A stretch of DNA of 64,000 bases, taken from positions 62,001 to 126,000 of the forward strand of contig JBJFCD010000167.1 in assembly GCA_051888795.1 (NCBI GenBank), given 5' to 3'. This DNA comes from MD308 sp051888795. GTDB taxonomy: Bacteria; Bacillota; Clostridia; Lachnospirales; Lachnospiraceae. How positions within the stretch are numbered: position 1 is the stretch's first letter; each line of letters begins with the position of its first letter. Of this stretch, positions 1 through 8,695 are shown piece by piece. The position numbers and the translations under genes were made by a program. The notes beneath the pieces are model-generated. The model was not told where the DNA came from. It saw only the letters and a list, made by a program, of their open reading frames with translations, and ran no database searches.

Positions 1-2
1 CA

Positions 3-713
3 TTTGCGTTTGGGATTTTCTTTTCATTTGCAGGATACTGTGATATGGCAGGAGGTCTTGGGAAAATATTTGGATTTGAATTTCCAGAAAATGTAAATTA
101 TCCGTGTCTGGCAACTGGAATGATGGATTACTGGAGCAGATGGATGTCAACACTGTGGAAGTGGTTCTGTTCTTATGTTTACTGGCCGCTCTGCGGAGAA
201 AATCCAGGCGGGATAAGAGGATTTTTTGCCCTTCTTTCTGCATGGGTGTTGATTGGATTGTGGCATGGAATGGATATTACATTTGTTATATGGGGTATTT
301 ATTTTGCGGTTTTGATATATCTGGAAGGGTTTATGCTTGGTCAGGCACGCGAAAAGATTCCGATTGTGATAAGATGGATTTTTACGGTCATATTTTTGAT
401 GGTAAGCTGGGTATTTTTCTTTTCACCGTCATTGGGGAAAGTATTTTCCTGGCTGAAGCTTATGCTGGGAATCGGAGGTCACGGATTTATTGACGCAAGG
501 GCAGTTTCTATGATAACAACACATGGAATTTTATGGATACTGGGAATTTTATTCTCTGTTCCTTTGACAGGAAAATTATATGAGAAGGTGGTATCCGGAG
601 AAGGAAAGTGGAAGATAATACTGAATTGTATTGTCTATATAGTTTTATTTTTCCTTTGCATTGCCCGTATTACCGGGGGAAGTACCGAAGCATTCTTTTA
701 TTATAGATTTTAG
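3..713 (+). CDS. MBOAT family O-acyltransferase, C-terminal part
   Basis: The gene enters from before the window; the open frame from base 3 gives about 236 residues. It is an integral membrane protein of the AlgI/DltB-like MBOAT family, which moves acyl (usually acetyl) groups across the membrane onto cell-surface polymers. Visible family marks are the GYCDMAGGLGKIFGF stretch (compare GYSDMAIGLG), YWSRW, a SYVYWPL segment and the GLWHG motif with the probable catalytic histidine, followed by several hydrophobic helices. The histidine usual in the RWHxS motif is methionine here. The DHHW gene 60 bases downstream is the expected partner. The acceptor polymer cannot be told. Confidence 0.88.
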   Translation, partial: FAFGIFFSFAGYCDMAGGLGKIFGFEFPENVNYPCLATGMMDYWSRWMSTLWKWFCSYVYWPLCGENPGGIRGFFALLSAWVLIGLWHGMDITFVIWGIYFAVLIYLEGFMLGQAREKIPIVIRWIFTVIFLMVSWVFFFSPSLGKVFSWLKLMLGIGGHGFIDARAVSMITTHGILWILGILFSVPLTGKLYEKVVSGEGKWKIILNCIVYIVLFFLCIARITGGSTEAFFYYRF

Positions 714-772
714 AAGAACCCCGTATCGTTAAGCAATATTATTCGATGAAGGTATAGGTGTAGAAGTATAGA

Positions 773-1912
773 ATGAAAAAGAATAAGGAAAACAAAAGAA
801 AACAATCGAATATTAAACAGATTACAGCCCTTGTTTTTCTAGGGATACTTCTGATATTATGTCTGACGAATCTCATAGCAGGAAGCAAAAAGATGAAAAA
901 ACCTGAGGCAACGGTTTCCCATATTCTGAATGGACAATATGCAGAAGAATATGAGAAATATATGGATGATAGATTTGCAGGAAAGAGATTCTTTGAGAAA
1001 ATAAATCACTCAGTGGAAACTTTGCTGGGGAAGAGGGAATCCAACGGAGTGTTTCAAGGGAAAAAACATCATCTTGCAGAAAAGATTGAGACACCTGATC
1101 AGGAATCTATGGGACTGAATATTGAAGCAATTAAAGAATTTGACACAACATATTATAACATACCTGTTTATTTTATGTTAGTGCCGGATGCGGCAAATAT
1201 TCAGTCAGATATGCTCCCTTCATCTGCAGTAACAGAAAATCAGAGCTTGCAGTTCGAAGAAATCAAAAAGATGGTTGGGGAAGAACTTATCTGGGTAGAT
1301 GCAGAAAGCGCGCTTAAAGAGCATAAGGATGAAAAAATATATTACTGTACAGATGAGCACTGGACAACACTGGGGGCATATTATGGGTATGAAGCGTTGG
1401 CAAAGACTATGGGGCTTGATCTGTCACAGGCTCCGAAGATGAAATCTTATGTTGTAAATAATGATTTTAACGGTTCCTTATCTGAAAAGAGCGGATATGA
1501 AAAAGGTTATCAGGAATCTATCAGCATTTATTCTGCAAAAAATACAAAGGATAATACCAGACTGCTCATGACCAACGGCGACACAAGCGAGAAATCTGCA
1601 ACACTCTATGATTCCTCCAAACTGGAAAAGAAGAACAAATACGAGCTGTTTCTGGGTGGAAATTCCGGACTGTTGGATATTGAGACAACTGTGGATTCGA
1701 CAAAGAGGCTTCTGATTATAAAGGATTCTTATGCAAATTGTCTGGTTCCTTTTCTTGTGTCACATTTCCGGGAAATCGTAGTGATTGACCCAGACTATTA
1801 CAAAGGAAATCTTAAAGATGTTATGCAGAATAAAAAATTTACAGAGGTATTGTTTTTGTACAGTGGAAATTCTTTTGTGACAAATGAGAATATCAGAAAT
1901 ATTCTTGACTGA
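773..1912 (+). CDS. DHHW family protein, SGNH/AlgX-like partner of the MBOAT acyltransferase
   Basis: 379 residues. A basic N-terminus is followed by one membrane anchor (about residues 17-37), then an extracellular domain. It carries a TDEHWTTLGAYYGYEAL block, a variant of the D-x-H-W motif of DHHW/AlgJ/AlgX proteins, and a late IKDSYANCLVPF block matching the family's serine-containing GDSF-like motif. These proteins act outside the membrane and are thought to pass acetyl groups delivered by the MBOAT channel to a polysaccharide. It lies directly after the MBOAT gene with no terminator between, so an operon is likely. The family call is firm; the substrate is unknown. Confidence 0.82.
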   Translation: MKKNKENKRKQSNIKQITALVFLGILLILCLTNLIAGSKKMKKPEATVSHILNGQYAEEYEKYMDDRFAGKRFFEKINHSVETLLGKRESNGVFQGKKHHLAEKIETPDQESMGLNIEAIKEFDTTYYNIPVYFMLVPDAANIQSDMLPSSAVTENQSLQFEEIKKMVGEELIWVDAESALKEHKDEKIYYCTDEHWTTLGAYYGYEALAKTMGLDLSQAPKMKSYVVNNDFNGSLSEKSGYEKGYQESISIYSAKNTKDNTRLLMTNGDTSEKSATLYDSSKLEKKNKYELFLGGNSGLLDIETTVDSTKRLLIIKDSYANCLVPFLVSHFREIVVIDPDYYKGNLKDVMQNKKFTEVLFLYSGNSFVTNENIRNILD

Positions 1913-1927
1913 AGAAGGTAAGAAAGT

Positions 1928-2641
1928 ATGAGGTTAAATAAATATTTAAGTGAAGCAGGTATTTGTTCCAGAAGAGAAGCAGACCGTCTGATTATGAGTG
2001 GGGCTGTTACTGTAGACGGAAAACGGGCAGAACCCGGGATGCAGGTATCAGAGAAGAATATTGTACGAGTCGGGAAAAAACAGATAAAAAGCCGGGAAGA
2101 AAAAGTAGTTCTTGCCGTCAATAAACCGGCAGGAATTGTATGTACTGAAGATATGCGGGAGAAGAAGAACATTATCCGGTTTCTTAATTATCCTGTCAGG
2201 GTTACGTATGCAGGAAGACTTGATAAAGATTCTGAAGGATTATTAATTATGACAAATGATGGTGATCTGATTAATCATATGATGCGTGCAAGATATCAGC
2301 ATGAAAAAGAATATAAAGTGACAGTTGATAAACCTGTCACAGATGATTTTTTAGAGAGAATGAGAAGTGGTGTGCGTATTAAGGATAAAGAAAAGAATCT
2401 GGATGCTGTGACCCGCCCATGTACGGTTGTAAAAATTGGGAAATATACATTTTCAATTATCCTTACTCAGGGGCTTAATCGTCAGATCCGTCGAATGTGT
2501 GATGCGTTGGGATATAAAGTAACAAAGCTGATACGTGTAAGGATTATGAATATAGAGCTTCAGGGGTTAAAAAGCGGAGCTTACAGAAAATTGACAAAAC
2601 AGGAGTTAGAGGGATTGTATGAGCGGACAGAAACAAGATAG
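1928..2641 (+). CDS. rluF: RsuA/RluB/RluF-type rRNA pseudouridine synthase
   Basis: 237 residues. An N-terminal S4 RNA-binding domain (MRLNKYLSEAGICSRREADR, residues 1-60) is followed by a pseudouridine synthase domain with the catalytic-loop signature GRLDKDSEGLLIMTNDGDL around residue 97; its aspartate is the nucleophile. The GLNRQIRRMCDALGY block is also typical. It isomerises one uridine in ribosomal RNA. Length and the missing C-terminal extension fit RluF (23S U2604) best, but RluB or RsuA specificity cannot be excluded. It starts 15 bases after the DHHW gene and overlaps ligA by 23 bases. Confidence 0.85.
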   Translation: MRLNKYLSEAGICSRREADRLIMSGAVTVDGKRAEPGMQVSEKNIVRVGKKQIKSREEKVVLAVNKPAGIVCTEDMREKKNIIRFLNYPVRVTYAGRLDKDSEGLLIMTNDGDLINHMMRARYQHEKEYKVTVDKPVTDDFLERMRSGVRIKDKEKNLDAVTRPCTVVKIGKYTFSIILTQGLNRQIRRMCDALGYKVTKLIRVRIMNIELQGLKSGAYRKLTKQELEGLYERTETR

Positions 2642-4592
2642 GATGAAGGAGCTTGTAGAGCTCCTGAATAGAGCAGGAAAAGCATATTATCAGGATGCAG
2701 ATGAAATCATGAGCAATTATGAATATGACAGACTCTATGATGAGCTTAAGAGTCTGGAGGATGAGCTGGGTGTCACTCTGGCATCAAGCCCGACAGTGAA
2801 TGTAGGATATGAAGTACTCAGTGAACTTCCGAAGGAACGCCATGAAAAACCGATGCTTTCCCTTGACAAGACAAAGAATGTAGAAGATTTAAAGAAGTTT
2901 GCAGGAGACCATAAGGTGCTTATGTCATGGAAGATGGATGGTCTTACCATTGTACTTACGTATCGTGATGGGAAACTTTTTAAAGCAGTTACAAGGGGAA
3001 ACGGAGAAATCGGCGAGGTCATTACAAATAATGCAAAGGTATTTCAGAATGTACCACTTCAGATTGCTTATAAAGGAGAGCTGATTTTGCGTGGCGAAGC
3101 AGTTATCAGCTATAAAGATTTTGAAAAGATCAATGAAGAGATTGAGGATGCAGATGCAAGATACAAAAATCCGAGGAATTTGTGCAGTGGTTCAGTGAGG
3201 CAGCTGAACAATGAGATCACAGCCAGAAGAAATGTGCGTTTCTATGCATTTTCGCTGGTGCAGGCGGAAAACGTAGATTTTCATAATTCCAGGGCTTTTC
3301 AGATGGAGTGGCTTAAGAATCAGGGATTCGATGTCGTTGAATATCATCTTGTGACAGAAGATAATATAGAAAAAGAGGTACAATGGTTTTCAGAGAAGAT
3401 TGAGGAAAATGATTTCCCGTCAGATGGACTTGTACTAATTTATGATGATATCTCATACGGACAGTCTCTCGGAAGGACATCCAAATTTCCAAGAGATTCT
3501 TATGCATTTAAATGGGCGGATGAAATCAGAAAAACGAAGCTTCTTGAGATTGAATGGAGTCCATCCAGAACAGGCCTTATCAATCCGGTTGCAATTTTTG
3601 AACCTGTAGAGCTTGAGGGAACAACAGTAAGCCGTGCAAGTGTTCATAATATCAGCATTATGGAAGAACTGGAGCTTGGTATCGGAGATGAGATTGAAGT
3701 ATATAAGGCAAATATGATTATTCCCCAGATTGCGCAGAATCTGACAAGAAGCGGTGTGAAAAATATTCCGGAAAAATGTCCGGTCTGTGCAGGGAGGACA
3801 GAAATCCGTAAGATCAGTAATGCAAAGGCACTTTACTGCACGAATCCAGATTGTCAGGCTAAGCACGTAAAGGCATTTTCATTGTTTGTCAGCAGGGATG
3901 CATTGAATATTGAAGGTCTTTCCGAAGCCACATTAGAGAAATTTATTGCCCGGGGATTTATACGGGATTTTACAGATATCTTTCATCTTGAACGTTATAG
4001 AGACGAAATTCAGCAAATGGAAGGCTTTGGAGAAAAATCATACAATAATCTTGTTTCCAGTGTAGAAAAAGCAAGGACTACCACATTGCCTAAACTCATA
4101 TACAGCCTTGGAATTGCAGGGATCGGACTTGCCAATGCAAAGGTCATCTGCAGAGAGTTTAAAAATGATATAGAGGCTATGATGAATGCAAAGGAAGAGG
4201 ACTTAAGTGCCATAGACGGTATAGGAGAAGTTCTGGCTCACGCTTTCGTTTCTTACTTTGAAGATGACAATCATATAAAATTATTATTAAATTTATTGAA
4301 AGAACTGGAAATTCCGGAAGAAATAGAGGATAATACAGAGCGTATACTTGATGGAAAGAAATTTGTGATAACCGGAAGCGTGGAACATTTTGCCAATCGA
4401 AATGAGGTAAAAGAGCTTATTGAAAGTCTCGGTGGAAAAGTCACAGGTTCTGTGACAAAGAAAACAGATTATCTCATTAACAATGATGTACATTCATCTT
4501 CATCGAAGAATAAGAAGGCAAATGAACTGAATGTTCCGATCATTTCGGAGGAAGAATTTCTGAAAATGATACAAAAGGGTGATGACAGGTAG
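2619..4592 (+). CDS. ligA: NAD+-dependent DNA ligase LigA
   Basis: 657 residues, normal length for the family; seals nicks during replication and repair. In order: domain Ia with the YEYDRLYDEL motif, adenylation domain with nucleophile lysine in KMDG (about residue 106), TRGNG, NPRNLCSGSVRQLN and SDGLV motifs, OB fold, a four-cysteine zinc finger (CPVCAG through CTNPDC), helix-hairpin-helix repeats and a C-terminal BRCT domain (from about 585). Some consensus positions differ (TRGNG for TRGDG, PRDSYAFKW for PRWAIAYKF), which I recall as usual in Lachnospiraceae. The start has AGAGGG six bases upstream inside the previous gene; the methionine at 2643 is an alternative. Confidence 0.95.
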   Translation: MSGQKQDRMKELVELLNRAGKAYYQDADEIMSNYEYDRLYDELKSLEDELGVTLASSPTVNVGYEVLSELPKERHEKPMLSLDKTKNVEDLKKFAGDHKVLMSWKMDGLTIVLTYRDGKLFKAVTRGNGEIGEVITNNAKVFQNVPLQIAYKGELILRGEAVISYKDFEKINEEIEDADARYKNPRNLCSGSVRQLNNEITARRNVRFYAFSLVQAENVDFHNSRAFQMEWLKNQGFDVVEYHLVTEDNIEKEVQWFSEKIEENDFPSDGLVLIYDDISYGQSLGRTSKFPRDSYAFKWADEIRKTKLLEIEWSPSRTGLINPVAIFEPVELEGTTVSRASVHNISIMEELELGIGDEIEVYKANMIIPQIAQNLTRSGVKNIPEKCPVCAGRTEIRKISNAKALYCTNPDCQAKHVKAFSLFVSRDALNIEGLSEATLEKFIARGFIRDFTDIFHLERYRDEIQQMEGFGEKSYNNLVSSVEKARTTTLPKLIYSLGIAGIGLANAKVICREFKNDIEAMMNAKEEDLSAIDGIGEVLAHAFVSYFEDDNHIKLLLNLLKELEIPEEIEDNTERILDGKKFVITGSVEHFANRNEVKELIESLGGKVTGSVTKKTDYLINNDVHSSSSKNKKANELNVPIISEEEFLKMIQKGDDR

Positions 4593-4606
4593 GAGGAAGG
4601 TGACTT

Positions 4607-6040
4607 ATGTCTGATCAGGATAAAACATTTGAAAATAATGTAGAGAAGATTGATGATACTAATGTTACAGTAGAGGATTCTGATAAAAAAGAAGATGATG
4701 AATACGAAAAGGTGTGCTTCATCTGCCGGCGTCCGGAAAGTGTAGCAGGGAAGATGATTGATCTCCCGAATAATATTTCTGTTTGCAGTGACTGTATGCA
4801 GAAAAGTTTTGACATGATGAGTAATGGAAACATTGATTACAGTCAGTTTATGAATATGCCGGGTATGCAATTCGTAAATCTGGCAGACGTTGAACAGACG
4901 GTGCCAAAACAACAGAAAATCAAAAAGAAAAAAGAAAAGGAAGAGAGAAAACCACTGGTAGATATCAAAAATCTGCCTGCTCCGCATAAAATTAAGGCGC
5001 GTCTGGATGAATATGTAGTTGGACAGGAGTATGCAAAAAAGGTAATGTCTGTAGCTGTTTACAATCATTATAAACGTGTTGCTACAGATACTATGGATGA
5101 TATTGAAATTGAAAAATCCAATATGCTTATGATCGGACCAACAGGATCCGGAAAGACATATCTTGTAAAGACTCTTGCAAGGCTTCTTGATGTACCTCTT
5201 GCCATTACAGATGCAACGTCTCTTACAGAAGCCGGATACATAGGAGATGATATTGAGAGTGTTGTATCAAAGCTTCTTGCGGCAGCAGATAATGATGTGG
5301 AAAAGGCGGAACAGGGAATCATTTTTATTGATGAGATTGATAAGATCGCAAAGAAGAAAAATTCCAGTCAGAGAGATGTCAGTGGAGAATCTGTACAACA
5401 GGGAATGCTTAAACTTCTGGAAGGAAGTGAAGTAGAGGTTCCTGTAGGAGCTAACAGTAAAAATGCTATGGTTCCTCTTACTACTGTTAATACAAGAAAT
5501 ATTCTGTTTATCTGTGGCGGCGCATTTCCGGATCTGGAAGGCATCATTAAAGAAAGACTGACAAAGCAGGCTTCTATTGGGTTTGGCGCTGATCTGAAGG
5601 ATAAATATGACAATGACAAAACGATACTGGAAAAGGTAACAACAGAAGATCTGAGAGCATTTGGAATGATCCCGGAGTTTTTAGGGCGTCTTCCGATTGT
5701 ATTTACACTTCAGGGACTTGGCGAGGATATGCTTGTGAAAATCCTTAAAGAACCTAAAAATGCAATTTTGAAACAGTATCAGAAGCTTCTTGCTCTGGAT
5801 GAAGTAAAGCTTGAATTTGATGACGGAGCACTCCGTGCTATTGCGCAAAAAGCAATGAAGAAGGATACCGGAGCCAGAGCGCTTCGAGCCATCATTGAAG
5901 AATTTATGCTTGACATTATGTATGAAATTCCAAAAGATGACAGCATTGGTCAGGTGACGATTACAAAAGAGTATATTGAAGGGACCGGGGGACCGGTTAT
6001 TATGCTTAGAGGACAGGAAGTAATGAGAATAGATCCATAG
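4607..6040 (+). CDS. ClpX-like AAA+ unfoldase, atypical paralogue
   Basis: 477 residues, about 50 longer than ordinary ClpX because of an acidic N-terminal extension and a lysine-rich linker. A zinc-binding domain (C37, C40, C60, C63) precedes an AAA+ module with Walker A GPTGSGKT (about 177), pore loop GYIG, Walker B FIDEID (about 240), arginine finger region EFLGRLPIVF, and an IGF loop (about 323) that in ClpX docks onto ClpP. The RKH pore loop is missing: the usual PPQGGRKHP stretch reads PVGANSKNAMVP. No clpP or lon is adjacent. It should unfold proteins with ClpP, but its substrates probably differ from those of canonical ClpX. Good AGGAGG site upstream; ligA ends 14 bases before. Confidence 0.85.
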   Translation: MSDQDKTFENNVEKIDDTNVTVEDSDKKEDDEYEKVCFICRRPESVAGKMIDLPNNISVCSDCMQKSFDMMSNGNIDYSQFMNMPGMQFVNLADVEQTVPKQQKIKKKKEKEERKPLVDIKNLPAPHKIKARLDEYVVGQEYAKKVMSVAVYNHYKRVATDTMDDIEIEKSNMLMIGPTGSGKTYLVKTLARLLDVPLAITDATSLTEAGYIGDDIESVVSKLLAAADNDVEKAEQGIIFIDEIDKIAKKKNSSQRDVSGESVQQGMLKLLEGSEVEVPVGANSKNAMVPLTTVNTRNILFICGGAFPDLEGIIKERLTKQASIGFGADLKDKYDNDKTILEKVTTEDLRAFGMIPEFLGRLPIVFTLQGLGEDMLVKILKEPKNAILKQYQKLLALDEVKLEFDDGALRAIAQKAMKKDTGARALRAIIEEFMLDIMYEIPKDDSIGQVTITKEYIEGTGGPVIMLRGQEVMRIDP

Positions 6041-6089
6041 TGTCTGATTGGATTAAGAAGAAGGAAAATATATCATAAGAAGAATTTAT

Positions 6090-6128
6090 ACCTCATATAC
6101 TTGAGAGAAAAGTATGTGAGGTATTTTT
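6090..6128 (+). terminator. Hairpin plus T-run between clpX-like gene and S8 peptidase gene
   Basis: Arms 6090-6102 and 6110-6122 pair over 13 positions (one G-U) around a 7-base loop, followed by T5 at 6124-6128 and at once by the ATG at 6129. The shape is that of a weak intrinsic terminator for the upstream operon. The only ribosome-site-like sequence for the next gene (GTGAGG, 6116-6121) lies inside the right arm, so the structure may also limit translation. Confidence 0.6.
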
Positions 6129-7832
6129 ATGGCAACAGAGACATGCAGAGATAAAATACTTTCTCAGAATTATTATGATTTTGTAGTTCCGGATTACCGG
6201 AGTGCAGATAATATTGTACTAAGTGAGAGAATTGCATGTATACAGGATCTTGGACTGGGGTATCGCGTGATACATGTAAGTTCAGATGTTGCAGGTGAGG
6301 TGACATTAGAAAAATACGGATATAATACAATCCCTAATTGCTATACCCTTTTGGATACAGATGCACTTGATAAGGCGGGAATAAGTGCAGTTCAGCACTA
6401 TCCTACGCTTATGCTTCAGGGGCAGGATGTTATGATAGGGTTTCTGGATACGGGTATTGAATTTGAGAATCCTGTATTTAGAAATCAGGCAGGAGGGACG
6501 CGGATCGCAGGTATATGGGATCAGACAATTCAGACAGGAACATTGCCTTCCGGTTTTTCTTACGGAAGTGAATATACGGAAGATATGATCAATGAAGCAC
6601 TTCGATCAGATAATCCCTCTATGGTAGTTCCGACCACTGATGAAATCGGCCACGGAACATTTCTGGCAAGTGTAGCAGCAGGCGGTTCAAATTATGAGAA
6701 CCGGTTTACCGGGGCGGCTCCGGAAGCGGTGATAGGAGTAGTAAAATTAAAAGAAGCAAAAGAATATCTGAAACAATTTTACGAAATCCATACGGATAAG
6801 CCATGTTATCAGGAAAATGATATTATGCAGGGGTTGCGTTATCTGAACGAGTTGGCTGCAAAAAAAGGACTTCCGCTTGTGATTTGCGTTGCAATGGGCA
6901 CAAACATGGGAGGACATAATGGTGATTCAAACCTTTCCAGAATATTAAGCTCCTATTCCGGTATGCTGAATCACTGTGTTGTGATCGGAGGCGGAAATGA
7001 AGCAAGCAACAGACACCATTTCTCCGGAAGGTTTGAATCTGTTGGAGAAACGCAGGAAGCAGAATTACGTGTGGAAAGCAAAATGACAGGATTTACAGCT
7101 GAACTCTGGAATTCGCTGCCAGATATTGTAACTGTATACATAATTTCACCGTCAGGTGAACGGAGCCCTAAAATTTCTGTGAGGCAGGGAAATAAATATA
7201 CTTTTGATTTTGTGTTTGACGGAACAAGGGTAGAGGTGGAGTATCGTCTGCTTTTGGAAAATAATGATTCTCAATTGATTTTCTTTCGGTTCCAGGGAGT
7301 GGCAGCAGGTATATGGAAGATAGGTGTGGAATCTCTGTATGTGGCAGAGGGAGAGTATCATATATGGCTTCCGGTACAGGAGTTTCTGGAAAGCCAGGTG
7401 TATTTCCTTGAGGCAGACCCTGACACGACATTGACAGAACCGGGAAATGCAAAAGGTGCTATGACAGTTACTTATTATAATAGTATTGATAATAGTATTG
7501 ATATTAATTCCGGAAGAGGTTATACTAGAGGCAGAACTTTAAAACCTGATTTTGCAGCTCCGGGGGTGGAAATTACCGGGGTACTTCCGAATGGCAGATT
7601 TGTAAAGCGGAGTGGTTCAAGCACAGCAGCAGGAATTGCGGCAGGAGGTGCAGCACTGCTTGTGGAATGGCTGATAAAACAGCCTCAGATACAGGGAATT
7701 ACATGCAGTCAGGTGCGTAATATCATTCTTTTTGGAACGAATCAGAGAAGTGATATGGAATATCCCAACAGACAATGGGGATATGGAACTATGGATATCT
7801 ATCAGTCTTTGAACAGGCTGAGAGAATTATAG
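6129..7832 (+). CDS. S8 family (subtilisin-like) serine peptidase, clostridial Csp type
   Basis: 567 residues. The catalytic triad is intact: Asp in GFLDTGIE (about 107), His in GHGTFLASVAAG (about 175) and Ser in SGSSTAAGIAAG (about 498). The roughly 270 residues between His and Ser hold an insertion (about 300-440) that looks like the beta-rich jelly-roll insert of the clostridial CspA/CspB/CspC germination proteases and their vegetative relatives. There is no signal peptide, so it may act in the cytoplasm or spore. Translation is probably weak because the ribosome site is inside the preceding hairpin. Germination versus general proteolysis cannot be settled. Confidence 0.88.
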   Translation: MATETCRDKILSQNYYDFVVPDYRSADNIVLSERIACIQDLGLGYRVIHVSSDVAGEVTLEKYGYNTIPNCYTLLDTDALDKAGISAVQHYPTLMLQGQDVMIGFLDTGIEFENPVFRNQAGGTRIAGIWDQTIQTGTLPSGFSYGSEYTEDMINEALRSDNPSMVVPTTDEIGHGTFLASVAAGGSNYENRFTGAAPEAVIGVVKLKEAKEYLKQFYEIHTDKPCYQENDIMQGLRYLNELAAKKGLPLVICVAMGTNMGGHNGDSNLSRILSSYSGMLNHCVVIGGGNEASNRHHFSGRFESVGETQEAELRVESKMTGFTAELWNSLPDIVTVYIISPSGERSPKISVRQGNKYTFDFVFDGTRVEVEYRLLLENNDSQLIFFRFQGVAAGIWKIGVESLYVAEGEYHIWLPVQEFLESQVYFLEADPDTTLTEPGNAKGAMTVTYYNSIDNSIDINSGRGYTRGRTLKPDFAAPGVEITGVLPNGRFVKRSGSSTAAGIAAGGAALLVEWLIKQPQIQGITCSQVRNIILFGTNQRSDMEYPNRQWGYGTMDIYQSLNRLREL

Positions 7833-7870
7833 AGAATAATGGGAAAATTTACGGAAGGAGGAGGCGCGAA

Positions 7871-8161
7871 ATGGCAGATTTTTTCGGAGACCTGAGTAAA
7901 CGAATTACGGAGGTGGCAGATGATCTCGGGCGTAAAGCCGGTGATACCATCGAAGTGCAGAAATTAAAAAGTCAGATTCGCTCTTTGAATCGTGCAAATG
8001 AAAAAGACTATATGGACATTGGGCGTATGGTATATGAAAAATTTAGAGATGGAGAACTTTCGGGAACCGATTATATTACGATTTGCGAAGCAATTGAAGA
8101 GCGAGACGAAGAAGTTGAGAAGAAAGAAGCAGAGCTTAATAAATTCAAAGAGGCTATATAA
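7871..8161 (+). CDS. Small coiled-coil protein of unknown function
   Basis: 96 residues. The methionine at 7871 is chosen because a strong GGAAGGAGGAGG ribosome site (about 7853-7864) stands before it; an open frame reaching back to 7775 would overlap the peptidase gene. The protein is highly charged, with two helical stretches (KLKSQIRSLNRANEKD; EERDEEVEKKEAELNKFKEAI) that look like coiled coil, and it lacks membrane segments. It starts MADFFGDLSKRITEVADDLG, resembling small uncharacterised cytoplasmic helical proteins of Lachnospiraceae. Its stop overlaps the next start (TAATG), so it is coupled to the LspA-like gene. Confidence 0.75.
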   Translation: MADFFGDLSKRITEVADDLGRKAGDTIEVQKLKSQIRSLNRANEKDYMDIGRMVYEKFRDGELSGTDYITICEAIEERDEEVEKKEAELNKFKEAI

Positions 8162-8631
8162 TGATATTTACGATATGTATAGGTATGCTTCTTGTCCTGA
8201 CATGCCTTGATATGGGCATAAAACAGTATATAGAAGATACGTTTAAAGAGGGAGAAGAGCGTAAAACAGTGGTTGACAGACTGATACTCCGTAAGGTTTA
8301 CAATCAGGGTTTTGCTTTTAATTTGCTGGACAAATATCCGGACATTATTAAACGTAGTTCTGTTTTCGCGGCTGCAGGATTATTATTATATGATCTGTCG
8401 GTATTTTTTAACAAGGGCAGAAGGTTTTTGAAGTTTGGAGTTACGCTTGTCAGTGCCGGGGCAATCAGTAATCTTTATGACAGGCTGATCCGGGGGAAGG
8501 TAGTTGATTATATTGGAGTAAAAAGTAATAATTCCCGTTTGTCAAGGCTGACAGCGAATCTTGCAGACATATATATTGTGATGGGAATGTTTCTTGTGTT
8601 TGTATCGCAGACCATACATAAAAAAAGATGA
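8161..8631 (+). CDS. lspA: Signal peptidase II-like membrane aspartic protease
   Basis: 156 residues with four hydrophobic segments. The LspA motifs are present in order: LDMGIKQYIE near the N-terminus, NQGFAFNLL, NLYDRLIRGKVVDYI (first catalytic Asp about 116) and ANLADIYIVMG (second catalytic Asp about 137). LspA removes signal peptides from diacylglyceryl prolipoproteins. The sequence is rather divergent and the gene sits behind a peptidase and a coiled-coil protein rather than beside rluD/ileS, so it may be a second LspA copy; the main copy could lie elsewhere. Confidence 0.8.
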   Translation: MIFTICIGMLLVLTCLDMGIKQYIEDTFKEGEERKTVVDRLILRKVYNQGFAFNLLDKYPDIIKRSSVFAAAGLLLYDLSVFFNKGRRFLKFGVTLVSAGAISNLYDRLIRGKVVDYIGVKSNNSRLSRLTANLADIYIVMGMFLVFVSQTIHKKR

Positions 8632-8648
8632 TATACTAAAAAATATTA

Positions 8649-8679
8649 AAGGCAGAGGTTTGAATATGACCTCTGCCTT
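8649..8679. terminator. Bidirectional intrinsic terminator between lspA and argG
   Basis: Perfect 11-bp stem (arms 8649-8659 and 8669-8679) with a 9-base loop. Read on the minus strand it is followed by a T-rich tract ending in T6, which suits argG best; on the plus strand only a looser T-rich tail follows. Confidence 0.85.
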
Positions 8680-8695
8680 AATTCATGATGTTTTA

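Noticed and set aside
104..493. 129-codon frame inside the MBOAT gene
   Set aside because: The overlapping frame carries all MBOAT motifs; this one is a shadow.
2619..4592. LigA as a degenerate second ligase because of non-consensus motifs
   Set aside because: The lysine nucleophile, zinc finger and BRCT domain are all present and length is normal; the differences look lineage-wide.
4469..5068. 199-codon minus-strand frame across the ligA-clpX junction
   Set aside because: Phenylalanine/isoleucine-rich antisense of two firm genes.
7775..7870. Upstream start for the coiled-coil protein
   Set aside because: It would overlap the S8 peptidase gene, while a very strong ribosome site stands before the ATG at 7871.
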